Both the position numbers and the translations under genes were made by a program. Below, one piece after another: positions 33,619-43,442 of a stretch of DNA of 64,000 bases (positions are counted from its first letter, which is position 1; the number at the start of each line of letters is the position of its first letter). The notes below the pieces were generated by a model. That model was not told the DNA's origin, did not search any database, and was given only the letters and a program-made list of their open reading frames with translations. The stretch is taken from the NCBI RefSeq assembly GCF_963676685.1, contig NC_092346.1, positions 26,735,133-26,799,132 of the forward strand, given 5' to 3'. Source of the stretch: Mytilus edulis (taxonomy: Eukaryota > Mollusca > Bivalvia > Mytilida > Mytilidae).

Positions 33619-36600
33619 TTATATTCTCCAATGTCCATAGGCCAAACTTTGTATCCCATCATCTAGTAAGTATCTTTTATCATCATAAGGGGATAAGCCC
33701 AGTTTGTTGATTGATATATTATATAACGTATGGTCATATGAACGGATCTGTGTCATAGTAGACATGTGGATCTCTTTATTGAACAAACATTGTTTATAAT
33801 GTTCATGTCTTTTGTCATGTTTAATCACACTCTTCTTTATACCCTTCGCTGTCTTCTTTTCGCAGAGTGTTTTATTCTCCTCATATATCAATGAGTACAT
33901 CTTTGACTTAAGACCAACAAATTCTTGTATGGGAATACCATGTGTTTCGTCCTTCATCTTTCCTAACACCTTTTTATTTAAAGTGCTATAAAGCCGATGT
34001 TCGGGGTTATACTCTGACGTATCAAACAAGTCTCTGTCTTCCAACATATCTTGATATATATCATCAGTGTTGATGCTGTAGCATAGCGAGTCGGTGTCCG
34101 TAAACAAGAGTGTTGCTCTATATCCATATTTATCCTTCATGTAATTATAATGGAAATCGTACATAAGTGTCTTTGACAAATCGAGTATAGTGAATCCCAC
34201 GTAGATGGGTCTGTTTAAGTATAATCGTTGTTTCAACATGTGAACAGCAACCAAGTCGTCGTTGAATATTTTGAAGGCATGAAATGTTGGTTTGCTGATT
34301 AATTTTCTGGCCTTTGATTGGTCATTCAAAAGTTTTATATCTGTTCTCTTCCTTAAATTTTCCATCGTCTTTCCAAAGACTGCATTATTCATGAGTTTAA
34401 AAAAATCCTTCTCGAACTCATTATGTGCAAGCTTTCTCTTCTCTGTATTGAAATCAATATATGTCTTTAACCAGGGTCGTTGTTCAAATGTCATGACTCT
34501 ATGAATCTGTGTAAGTCTCATTCCAAGTGATAAGTAGAGTTTTATAAGTGGATGTAAATTTAGTATCAATTTTTCTGTCGATGTTCCTCTTAAGTTTAAA
34601 TCGTCCATTAGCTTTTCTGCATAGGGCGATAACATATCATTTGTAACTTTTAATTTTTCTGGAGCTAATGGATATTCGTTGTGGTCGTCGTGTAGTTCCC
34701 TAGGATATTCTAAGTCAACTTCTAATATAAAACCATTTTTACTGTCATCTTCAACGTCACTTATGTTTAGGTTCTCAATTTCAGAATCGTTTAGCCATCT
34801 GAAACCTTCAACTGGAAGCGCTTGTGACATGGCCCATCCGTATAGGTTGTTGGCATCTAGGTACATCACGTGATTAATGGGTTGATTTGGATCGTAGTTT
34901 GGTACATGTTTATTGTTAGCTTTGGCATAACGATGGGATATCATTGATACCCCTCCTCTTAATCCTTTCTCTATAAACAAATGCATGTCTATGTCAGTTA
35001 GTAATTCCAGCTTGACACCTGTCATTTTCAAGGCAGCCTGCCAGGCTAAACCGGGAGATGTATAAAAATGTGCAGCATCCAGTCCATAGTAGTTGAGGCA
35101 GATCTCCCTGAAATTTTCAAAGACGTCAGCTAATGCAAGGACATCTGATAGAACGTATAAATCGTGATACTGTCCGAGATTCTGCATGTTAAACAATTGC
35201 CATACGTGTTGTGCATGTGCATAGTCCAGTGTGGTTATACCTTCTCCCGAAAGTGTACTGTAAAAATCTTCAATCGGTGGTAGTTGAGTTTCCACAAACT
35301 TTGCCTCAGAATCAAAATACTCATATGGGTATACCTGTTTTCGCAGAAGTAGCTTTATCTGTTCTTCTCCAAAGTGGCTTGTCATGTGTTTAAATTTACT
35401 CGAACCTTCTTTTGCAAGGTTTTCCACTAGCTTTTGTAATGAGGAAGACATAAACTGGAGCGAGTCTATAAAATCCATACATCCTAATGAAAAAGAAATA
35501 TACTTTTCCATATTATTAGCGATACAATTAAGCTGCTTTCCTTCAACTTTTCCAATAGCTTGCATAATTGAATGACTATCATATCCTCTCAGATTGTGAA
35601 AAACAACTGTAATCCGACCTGTTAACTTATAGTTGATGTTACAGTCGTTATCAGCTGCCCCTCTAAATTTTCCAGTCACGTGACAATGATCTCGAACTCT
35701 AATGTCTGCTAGTTCCTTTTTACATATGTGACACAGGGTTGCCTTCTTAAAGGATTGCCAATCACTCCCAGTCATAATCATGGGTTCGCAATGCTTAAAT
35801 TTCTGTTCAATATTATCTTGTTCTTGTACCATACACTCCACAAATTTATCAGCAGCATCAGCACCCCGATAAACTACTGGTTCATTTGATGTTTCAGGTG
35901 TCAGACCTACCACTTTATAAGCAAAGCCACATGGTATGTGTTTTGTAGTCTTTTTCGTCTTTGAGTCATTCTCGTTGTTATCCAGGATTGGTTTTTGAAG
36001 ACATTCAAAATCTGCATATATGATATATGGTACCTTTAGCTGTTTACGAATGTCTTTATACTGTAACCACTTATTGTCTCCAGTGGGTAGTTCAATTGTT
36101 TGGGGTCCGTGGGTCTGGCAGTTTGGTAAATGACCGTTTAAAAGTTTTTCTTTGGTAAATCCGTGTAAGCAGTATGGACAGTGAAAATGTCGTGCGCGAT
36201 GGCTATGCTGGTCCCCCAATAATCTATTGAGATCCTTAATCCAGCAGAAATGTGATTTTTTGCTATCTGATATCATAAGTAGATTAACATGTTGTTCAAA
36301 ACGATATTTTGAAATATGTATAGGGAATACTTCGCCTTTGTTTAACCCAAACACGTTGATAGATATTTCATTCTGCATTTCAAACTTTGGTATGTCGGCT
36401 AATTTCACAGGAAACATGATGGTATCAAACTTTAAACTTGAAGTGTATTCCTTGTATTTCCAAACTCTTTCTGCATCACGTTTTGCTGGGTTCAATGCTG
36501 CTAAAACCGACCACATAAAACATTTGCTGTCTTTGTTTTTTACATTGATAATGGCATGTTTTGATCTGAGTTTAATTGGAAGTGGAATATAACTTGAGCC

Positions 36601-36939
36601 TTTCAAGGGTCTGTACCGTGCCATGTGTATGGTAAGATCTACCACTTTATCCACCGTCCAATTGCTCCCTTGTCTCTGGTATTCAATGAAAGACGTATAC
36701 ATCTTTTTGATAGATTCCTTTAATCCGGCATCGATATCCTCCAACTTTAAACTGGTCTGGCATTTTCCCCGGAAATGCGGCTCTGCAGTTTCTATAGCAT
36801 CTTCTTTTCGTCTGCTCATTTTAACCTTCATGGATAGATACCACTTCAATCCACCTCTTTCTTTAATTTTACGCTTGATGACATCTTTAACATCATCATA
36901 CTTGCTTTTCAGGAAAGACATTGGATCAAATTTATTCAA
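33619..36939 (-). CDS. Polinton family B (protein-primed-type) DNA polymerase
   Basis: A 1106-codon frame, normal length for Polinton polymerases. A Cys/His finger lies at 254-274 (CPYC...H...C). The 3'-5' exonuclease has Exo I YADFE (Asp310, Glu312), Exo II FHNLRGYDSH (448-456) and Exo III YHDLYVLSDVLALAD (about 591-605). Between Exo I and II sits a CHIC...RDHCHVTGKFRGAA...C block (403-432) like the zinc site of endonuclease VII/HNH proteins. Polymerase motif A is YLDANNLYGW (693-702), motif B KLMNNAVFGKTMENL (848-862), motif C FTDTDS (946-951). All catalytic Asp residues are intact, so the gene may be recent. The first codon of the frame is TTG. The first ATG is codon 7 (36921). It overlaps the zinc-finger frame upstream by TTGA. 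Predicted role: replication of the element. Confidence 0.9.
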   Translation of the reverse strand: MNKFDPMSFLKSKYDDVKDVIKRKIKERGGLKWYLSMKVKMSRRKEDAIETAEPHFRGKCQTSLKLEDIDAGLKESIKKMYTSFIEYQRQGSNWTVDKVVDLTIHMARYRPLKGSSYIPLPIKLRSKHAIINVKNKDSKCFMWSVLAALNPAKRDAERVWKYKEYTSSLKFDTIMFPVKLADIPKFEMQNEISINVFGLNKGEVFPIHISKYRFEQHVNLLMISDSKKSHFCWIKDLNRLLGDQHSHRARHFHCPYCLHGFTKEKLLNGHLPNCQTHGPQTIELPTGDNKWLQYKDIRKQLKVPYIIYADFECLQKPILDNNENDSKTKKTTKHIPCGFAYKVVGLTPETSNEPVVYRGADAADKFVECMVQEQDNIEQKFKHCEPMIMTGSDWQSFKKATLCHICKKELADIRVRDHCHVTGKFRGAADNDCNINYKLTGRITVVFHNLRGYDSHSIMQAIGKVEGKQLNCIANNMEKYISFSLGCMDFIDSLQFMSSSLQKLVENLAKEGSSKFKHMTSHFGEEQIKLLLRKQVYPYEYFDSEAKFVETQLPPIEDFYSTLSGEGITTLDYAHAQHVWQLFNMQNLGQYHDLYVLSDVLALADVFENFREICLNYYGLDAAHFYTSPGLAWQAALKMTGVKLELLTDIDMHLFIEKGLRGGVSMISHRYAKANNKHVPNYDPNQPINHVMYLDANNLYGWAMSQALPVEGFRWLNDSEIENLNISDVEDDSKNGFILEVDLEYPRELHDDHNEYPLAPEKLKVTNDMLSPYAEKLMDDLNLRGTSTEKLILNLHPLIKLYLSLGMRLTQIHRVMTFEQRPWLKTYIDFNTEKRKLAHNEFEKDFFKLMNNAVFGKTMENLRKRTDIKLLNDQSKARKLISKPTFHAFKIFNDDLVAVHMLKQRLYLNRPIYVGFTILDLSKTLMYDFHYNYMKDKYGYRATLLFTDTDSLCYSINTDDIYQDMLEDRDLFDTSEYNPEHRLYSTLNKKVLGKMKDETHGIPIQEFVGLKSKMYSLIYEENKTLCEKKTAKGIKKSVIKHDKRHEHYKQCLFNKEIHMSTMTQIRSYDHTLYNISINKLGLSPYDDKRYLLDDGIQSLAYGHWRI

Positions 36940-37262
36940 ACCGTTTGCATCGATCGTATGTGTTTCAACGGTTCCATTGAGCGCTTTGAAGTTGCATGGA
37001 TCGTCTTTTCATTTGTTTCTGCACTAGTCGTAGTAACACCACCACCATTTTGGACTGTTTGTTTATCATGGTTTCGCTTATGACGTTGGAAGTTGTCTCT
37101 TCTTGAAAATACCATATTACAGGTGGCGCAATGCCATTTCGTTCCAGTATGATCCAATCTCTTATGGCGCATTAAACTCTCTCTATGGGAAAACGATTTT
37201 CCGCATACACCACATTTAATTGGAGATTTTGCCATCTTGATTTTTTTCGAAGCTGGTTCCAT
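36936..37262 (-). CDS. C2H2 zinc-finger ORF abutting the polymerase
   Basis: From ATG at 37262, 108 codons (the frame is open 33 codons further upstream, but that part is AT-rich and unlike protein). Two classical C2H2 fingers occur in series: CGVCGKSFSHRESLMRHKRL...H and CATCNMVFSRRDNFQRHKRNH. Lys-rich flanks suggest DNA binding. The stop overlaps the first codon of the polymerase frame by TTGA, the polymerase frame being shifted. Since Polinton-type polymerases often carry N-terminal fingers, this is probably the N-terminal part of the same protein, joined by splicing or frameshifting, or separated by a small indel. Confidence 0.7.
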   Translation of the reverse strand: MEPASKKIKMAKSPIKCGVCGKSFSHRESLMRHKRLDHTGTKWHCATCNMVFSRRDNFQRHKRNHDKQTVQNGGGVTTTSAETNEKTIHATSKRSMEPLKHIRSMQTV

Positions 37263-37340
37263 CTTTTTTCTGAAAAGTGAAAGTGTGCTCAATATTGTTA
37301 AAGCATTTTTATTTTTATTATTTTTATTTATAATAATAAG

Positions 37341-37574
37341 ATGATACGGACAACCAGACATTATTCATATCAAAGGAGCCTATCGCCACTGGTACTCGCC
37401 CACGGGTCGGAAAAACGACTCCTCAGTCTACCGACCGTATGGGTTCCCAGTCTTGATACTGATATGAATAAAGATCTGATTGATATTCAAGAATGTTTGA
37501 CTAAGGCTTTCGCCAAAGTAGTCACCGCCCGTCAACATTTCCATCACTGGAAACAGAGCTGCTCTCGCAGTTAA
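37341..37574 (+). CDS. Hypothetical divergent ORF in the Polinton-type element
   Basis: 77 codons on the plus strand, starting divergently about 80 bp upstream of the zinc-finger ATG. The second half (DMNKDLIDIQECLTKAFAKV) looks like a genuine amphipathic helix and the region is GC-richer than its surroundings. It could be a first exon of a right-arm gene or a remnant. I recognise no family. Confidence 0.25.
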   Translation: MIRTTRHYSYQRSLSPLVLAHGSEKRLLSLPTVWVPSLDTDMNKDLIDIQECLTKAFAKVVTARQHFHHWKQSCSRS

Positions 37575-38255
37575 GCAAGACTGCAAAGGTTTTGGTCGGA
37601 GAGGGTTTCCTGACTATAGCGGGGCATGCCACATGACACTTCCTCTCCATTGTTAGCTAAATGACACTGCCCTAAGTCAGTACACCTTACCAGTGCAGGA
37701 GACTACTTCAAACTTTCGAGAATTTAAAATTAAAATACGGTATCCCCCCTTTTTCCCCCATTATTTTGAAAATAAGCATATGTCTATTCCATTTATTTGT
37801 AATTCGTTAAATTAGTTGGTAATTTAAAAATAAAATTATCAAGAAAACTTTAATTTATATCATACAATCCTTTACTATTAAACGTTAAAAGTTGTTTAAG
37901 ATAAACAAATTATTAGCCATACCAAACCGTTAAATCGTTAAGATACTGTTAATGTAAACTTGATTTCACCTTTAGAATGTCATCGATAAGACTGTACGAG
38001 CCCCGCAATTCACAGCGTTTATATAGCAGAATTTTCATGAATTGTGGAAATTCCGTAATTTACGTAATCTGATTGGTTAATTTCAAATCTGGCAAATTTT
38101 TTCGATCGATAATCAGTTCATTCAAGGATTTGTATATTGTACTATACAAATCCTTGGTTCATTCTAATTTACTTGTTGGAGCGATCAGACGTAGTTTTCT
38201 TTGCTAGCAAGGCAAATTTATTTTTTGCAGTCTGTCCTGATATAATACAAAATAA
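37575..38255. other. Polinton interior, non-coding
   Basis: No gene is supported. A hairpin with arms AAGGATTTGTATA / TATACAAATCCTT lies at about 38124-38155. Confidence 0.5.
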
Positions 38256-38873
38256 TTTGAAATAAAAGCATTTATCCTCAGTAAAGGACCTAAATATCGT
38301 CCCCCGTCAATTATTAATTGGAATGAGTGTCGTAATATCATCCACGACTCACTCCATACTTACTGTATGAAATGGATAAAACGGGAAAAAGCTGACAAAA
38401 AATCTTTGGACTCTTTTTTTAATTCAGTAATGAAGATAGTTGATATACGTATTCAACATTTTAAAGAACATTTTACTATAAACCCTTACAACAATAAACC
38501 TATTTCTCGTATCAAACATAAGAATACATCTCAACTTGTACGATTCGCTCGTGTATGTAACAATGTTTTAGATTTTAACGAGAGAAATTTATGTATTACT
38601 GAAAAATTATTACACCAGGGTTTTCGATATCACAAACTAGTCAAAACATTTACTAAATTTTATCATCGGTATAAAGACATTATTCGTAAATATAGCTCAA
38701 CATGCAGACTTTTAATACGTTCAGGTATTTCACATCCAATTTTTTATGGTAATATTCTTTATAAAGCACAAAGGTGTCAGTATTCACCTCAGAAACTTAC
38801 AAAACCTTTGAATAGACTTATTAAGAAGGGATATAATTACGATACTGTTGTCAAGTCATTAAAGATTGCATAA
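38256..38873 (+). pseudogene. C-terminal part of a reverse-transcriptase retroelement protein
   Basis: An open frame without its own start (it enters after an in-frame TAA at 38253). It encodes SKGPKYRPPSIINWNECR, KREKADKKSLDSFF, SQLVRFARVCNNVLDFNER, a LLHQGFRYHKLVKTF segment, and a C-terminal RLIKKGYNYDTVV. From memory this is the post-palm region of RT proteins abundant in bivalve genomes, possibly Penelope-like. The catalytic YxDD palm is missing, so the copy is 5'-truncated. The stop is intact and is followed by the matching 3' untranslated region. Confidence 0.55.
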
Positions 38874-39556
38874 TTTGGCGTTAATATTGAGTCATTGATA
38901 AGGTCTTTGCATCGGAACTAAACACATTTATTCTAAAAACAGTTGTTGGCATGACACGGGTTATGTTCTTCTCATATATGTTATGATGGTATGATACTAA
39001 ACCCCTAACGGGAAGGATTGTGCCTGATGTTCATATGATGAAATCATAATCTTTCAGTCAGTTTAGTTGAAGTCTGGAGCTGGCATGTCAGTTAACTGCT
39101 AGTAGTCTGTTGTTATTTATGTATTATTGTCATTTTGTTTATTTTCTTTGGTTACATCTTCTGACATCAGACTCGGATTTCTCTTGAACTGAATTTTAAT
39201 GTGCGTATTGTTATGCGTTTACTTTACTACATTGGTTAGAGGTATAGGGGGAGGGTTGAGATCTCACAAACATGTTTAACCCCGCCGCATTTTTGCGCCT
39301 GTCCCAAGTCAGGAGCCTCTGGCCTTTGTTAGTCTTGTATTATTTTAATTTTAGTTTCTTGTGTACAATTTGGAAATTAGTATGGCGTTCAGTATCACTG
39401 GACTAGTATATATTTGTTTAGGGGCCAGCTGAAGGACGCCTCCGGGTGCGGGAATTTCTCGCTACATTGAAGACCTGTTGGTGACCCTCTGCTGTTGTTT
39501 TTTATTTGGTCGGGTTGTTGTCTCTTTGACACATTCCCCATTTCCATTCTCAATTT
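38874..39556 (+). repeat. 3' untranslated region and tail of the RT retroelement
   Basis: This follows the RT remnant in the same orientation. At 39268-39313 it holds the module TTTAACCCCGCCGC...CCCAAGTCAGGAGCC, also present in long family A copies (in reverse). The last 140 bases (GGGGCCAGCTGAAGGACGCC to CATTTCCATTCTCAATTTTA) are family E, found at 20.35 and 30.03 kb. Confidence 0.65.
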
Positions 39557-40022
39557 TATAAATGAATAAGTTTATCGAAAATGAATAAAAGTTTAAGTAC
39601 AGCCTAATAAAAAATAAAAGGTTGAAATAATCATTATTTGATAGGATTTACTTGACATGTTTACATTAATGGTCATTCATCCATGTACCACTTAATCACA
39701 CCAGGTTATTGAGGTCAACAGAAAATGCTGAAATGTCTTGTTTATCAGTTTGACATTTTATAGTAAAAGGATTTCAGTTTAAAAGTGAATATGATCGAGG
39801 AAATAATAAAATAAGTTTTCAATTCATACAATATATTATATGATCAACGGAGGGATGATAGTTGGATATTAAAACAATAAATAACAGTATGTATCATCGA
39901 GCACATTAAAATTAACTACTTGATAAATCTCATCTTTGTAAGAATAATACTATATAATTCAATTAATATTATGATTTACTTATTTCAAAAGACTGCATAA
40001 CTATGTTTATAATATTTTCAAC

Positions 40023-40163
40023 ATGGCGATTATACATTTAAATCGGATTATTGACAAGTCTAAACTTGATTATGACACAGACAAGTTAACGAACGCTTTC
40101 AGTGATTTAGCAATTACATTAAAAAATCACCCCATAAATATAAAGAAATATTATTCTAATTGA
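40023..40163 (+). pseudogene. Possible LINE linker fragment
   Basis: From ATG, 46 codons ending at a TGA that overlaps the upstream edge of the RT frame. It includes LNRIIDKSKLDYDTDK and LTNAFSDLAITLKNHPIN, which could be the endonuclease-RT linker of the same LINE joined by an internal deletion. Weakly supported. Confidence 0.25.
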
Positions 40164-41538
40164 ATTGAAAACTGCATTTTTTCCATGTGAAACGGGTGTT
40201 AGACAAGGAGAAAAATTATCTCCATTTCTTTTTGCACTATACTTGAATGATCTAGAAGACTTTTTAGGCCAATATTTGACCCATGGTTTAGAATATCTAG
40301 ATTCAGAATGTATACACAACATAGGTATTTATTTGAAAATGTTTATATTACTATATGCAGATGATACAGTTATTTTTGCAGATACTGCTGAAGATTTACA
40401 AAATTCTTTAAATGTCTTTGAACAATATTGTAATACTTGGAAACTTACTGTCAATGTCTCAAAGACAAAAATTGTAATTTTTTCTAAACGTAACTGTAAC
40501 AAGAAATTCAAATTTAATCTATGTAATGATGAAATTGAGATCCAAGATACATATACATATCTTGGTTTGTTATTTAATTATAATGGTAATTTTTGTAAAG
40601 CCAGAAACAAATTAGCTGATCAAGCTCAAAAAGCTTTATACAGTCTGTACCAAAGAATTAATAATATTAGTATCCCTTTAGATTTACAGATAAAACTATT
40701 TGATTCTTTGGTAGCCCCAATTTTGACTTATTCCTCTGAAATCTGGGGATATGAAAATAAGATGAATATTGAGAAGATACATTTACAGTTCTGTAAAAAA
40801 ATTCTTGGGGTGAGGTCATCGACCGCAAATTTCATGGTCTATGGTGAACTTGGCCGATTTCCTATCGAAATTAGCATCAAGATGAAAATGATTTGTTTCT
40901 GGTATAAGCTTGTAACAAATGTTGATAAACTGTCTGGAAAACTCTACAAGCTTATGTTTAATTTATGTGAAAATGGAAATAATTCTTTTAAGTGGATTAA
41001 TTATGTAAAATCTATATTTGATGAAACTGGCAACAGCGAAATATGGCAGGTACAAGAAAACGTTAATTTGAATTTTTTAAAATTTAACGTTAAACAAATA
41101 CTCCATGACCAGTCCATACAAAAATGGTTTTCGGATATCGATAACTCATCAAGGGGGAAGTTTTATTCAAAATTTAAGACTGACTTTTGTATGGAACCAT
41201 ATTTAATTAGACTTAGAAAATTTAGTAGACTTTATATTTGCAAACTTCGTACTTGCAATATCAAATTTCCGATTGAAACAGGGAGATGGAATAGAATTCC
41301 AGAAATTGAAAGAAAATGTAAGCTTTGTAAAACTGGTCTTGGAGATGAGTATCATTACATATCACTTTGTAACAATGCTGATGTTGTTAAAATAAGAAAT
41401 GCATATATTCCTAATTACTACAGAATCAACCCAAATATCAATAAACTCTATGGAATGCTGAAATATTGCAATTTACATGTATTAACTAACCTTTCTATTT
41501 TCATACAAAAGGTTGAAAAACTACTGCTCTCTCTGTAA
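40148..41538 (+). pseudogene. 5'-truncated LINE ORF2: RT palm, thumb, C-terminal Cys motif
   Basis: The frame opens after TAA at 40141-40143 and lacks an ATG near its start. The codon at 40165 is TTG. It starts in RT motif 4 (GVRQGEKLSPFLFALYLNDL) and contains the catalytic LLYADDTVIFAD box, the WKLTVNVSKTKIVIFSK motif, YLGLLF, the thumb (LTYSSEIWGYE) and a C-terminal CKLC...H...C knuckle near its end. The endonuclease domain and RT motifs 1-3 are missing, so this is a typical 5'-truncated LINE copy. The 1.37-kb frame has no stops or frameshifts, so insertion should be fairly recent. It lies inside the Polinton-type element. Confidence 0.85.
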
Positions 41539-41810
41539 ATCAGCACATATGAATATATTTATATATGTTACACCTTTTGTTACTATCCACTATTATTTGA
41601 TTGTGTTCATGTGATCACGTGGTTATTTAAGCTTACATATTGCACGGACTTTGTGTGGTATGGTCAATAGATTTTGTATACATTTAGCTTTGTAAAAATG
41701 TTTCATTGTATGTATTCTACTCATTTCACTTCTACGTTATTTGTAAATGTATGTGTATTTGTCGCTCCTGTTACGCAGGAAATCTGCGTCTGAGTGTATT
41801 TTGAATAAAC
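41539..41810 (+). repeat. LINE 3' untranslated region
   Basis: The 270 bases after the ORF2 stop run to a GAATAAAC block at about 41801, the likely 3' end. No long A tail remains. Confidence 0.45.
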
Positions 41811-42392
41811 AGTTAAACAGTCTAATTAGTGCCAATAAAATAACGATTAATGATTTCAAAAGAACGACGCAATTTTTCAATATGGCGGATTTATTGACAC
41901 GTATCAACATGTTAAAGGTCACTACGTACACTACTGGACAAGTTTAAACATGATGATGTGTGGTTGTTTAGAGTCCGACTATCCTGTCTGGATATCGCGG
42001 ACTGTATCTACCTATTCTATAGACTGGAGTCTGTCGGTCTTTTTGCCTTCATTTTACTCCGACTGCGTTGGTCTTGCTGGTACGGAGTATCAGGACGTGA
42101 TCCTTTTATGGCTGATTGTATTGCCAAGTTTAAACACGCTTTCAATATTGATTTAATAATCACAGATAAATAGCCTTAGGTGAATAAATAGTATGTAATA
42201 CCAGAGACATCTTATACAATAATGGTTTGTTAATACTAAGGTGGGATTTTCCTGTCTATCTATTAATAGACAAATTAAAAAAAAAATATATATATAAATA
42301 CCTATCCATAATAAAAAAAAAAAAAAAAAACGTAATTAGTAACACTTTATAAAGACCTTATCTCCACAGAAATTAATTAATTTAATTAATTA
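41811..42392. other. Right-arm interior of the Polinton-type element
   Basis: Two overlapping plus-strand frames (41950-42156 and 41958-42173) and a short ATG frame at 41882 (MADLLTRINMLKV) cover a GC-richer patch next to the right terminal repeat. They could be remnants of a terminal Polinton gene but match nothing I know. A run of A lies at 42309-42330. Confidence 0.3.
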
Positions 42393-42523
42393 ATGTCATA
42401 ATACATAAAATGACGTCATAGAAATTAGCCTCACCTCGGGAGGCTACCTCTCAGGAGGCTACATTTTCCCCATAGGGGTAACATTAGACAAAAGTCGCCA
42501 GAACCCCCACTTCCCCCACTACT
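42393..42523 (-). repeat. Right terminal inverted repeat of the Polinton-type element
   Basis: The reverse complement of 31196-31328: ATGTCATAATA, AAAATGACGTC, ATTAGCCTCAC, CGGGAGGCTACCTCTC, CATTAGACAAAAGTCGCC, ending CCCCCACTTCCCCCACTACT. Similarity stops sharply after ACTACT on both sides, which sets the boundary. Confidence 0.85.
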
Positions 42524-42571
42524 TGCTGTCACGAATATCTTACAGACATATTTGATATGACAATTGACACG

Positions 42572-42605
<34 letters not shown>
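42572..42605 (+). repeat. (GT)n microsatellite
   Basis: About 34 bases of GT repeat just outside the right terminal repeat. The left-side GT run (31379) is inside the element, so the two are not symmetrical. Confidence 0.8.
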
Positions 42606-42606
<1 letters not shown>

Positions 42607-43429
42607 AAAAGGCCACAGCATTATTCAAAAAGATTTTTATCCACATCAAAAATTAATCTTTCCTTAATATCCACGTGTTAATATCATCTCTGAATCAAAA
42701 TAGTGAGCTGCTTTTGTTTTTAAAAGCACTTGAGTCCATGTGTTGTGTTGTTTGTTTAATATTTTTTTTTGTTTTTATGTGAATGTAATGTCATCATTAT
42801 ATTGTTGTTTATATGTGTGTAAGTATGCCTTTGATCCTCTTATGGGAGTAACTTGTGCTTAATAACTAAAGTTTGATCAAAATATTCTGTGGGATAAGGC
42901 TTAGGCTCATATCTAAATATTGGTGCGAATAAAGGCGTTAGTAGGCAATTTAAAAGCCATAAAGCAAAAAATATGGCAAAATTCAAAAATATAAATACTT
43001 GTATCTGACAGACTCATGTCGTGTTAACAACCGAAGAATGTTGCCATATTCTTAGATATATTTATAAAAATTCGTATTTAAGAATTCATGTGGCCTTATT
43101 GTGTACCTTCTTTATTTGGGTCACTTTAGAAAAAAAAGCCGGCGTAAAGATGTTCGTCCATAACTTTAACGGCACATTGTAAAACACATTAAAATAAACA
43201 TTTGGTTGAGTTCGAAACATGTGCGTTTGCATTTCATTGAAGTTAATTAACCCTCAGAATTAACCAGCATCACGCGTATAACTTTACGGCAAATGTGAAT
43301 TACTATCAAGTTTTTAGTAATTTCAATCGTTAGACATTTTTTTCTATATTAAGAAAGTAGAACTATTGCAAAAACAATTATGAAATAGTTATTTTTTGTA
43401 TTTAACTATTTGTACCACTTTCATTTTAG
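42606..43429. other. Region upstream of the sulfotransferase gene
   Basis: No coding region. A pyrimidine-rich tract and TTTTAG at 43424-43429 make a good splice acceptor just before the first coding exon, so an untranslated 5' exon and the promoter probably lie in or beyond this stretch. Confidence 0.4.
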
Positions 43430-43442
43430 GTTAAAAGAAAAT

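Larger units (their letters stand above)
31196..42523 (-). mobile_element. Maverick/Polinton-type DNA transposon, 11.3 kb
   Basis: Bounded by inverted repeats of about 130 bp whose outer ends read AGTAGTGGGGGAAGTGGGGG. It encloses a family B DNA polymerase, a packaging-type ATPase and a C2H2 protein, all on the minus strand. Polymerase plus ATPase plus long inverted repeats is diagnostic of Mavericks/Polintons (established). Neither a retroviral-type integrase nor protease nor major or minor capsid genes can be seen. The right half instead contains plus-strand retroelement pieces. The flanks (AAACTT on the left, TGCTGT on the right) do not show the 6-bp duplication expected on insertion. Either one end is rearranged, the duplication has decayed, or the two repeats belong to different copies. 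Confidence 0.8.

Noticed and set aside
32237-36592. Plus-strand open frames over the Polinton genes
   Set aside because: They are antisense shadows of the ATPase and polymerase frames, with no independent motif.
31196-42523. 6-bp target duplication of the Polinton-type element
   Set aside because: Flanks AAACTT and TGCTGT differ, so no duplication can be claimed.
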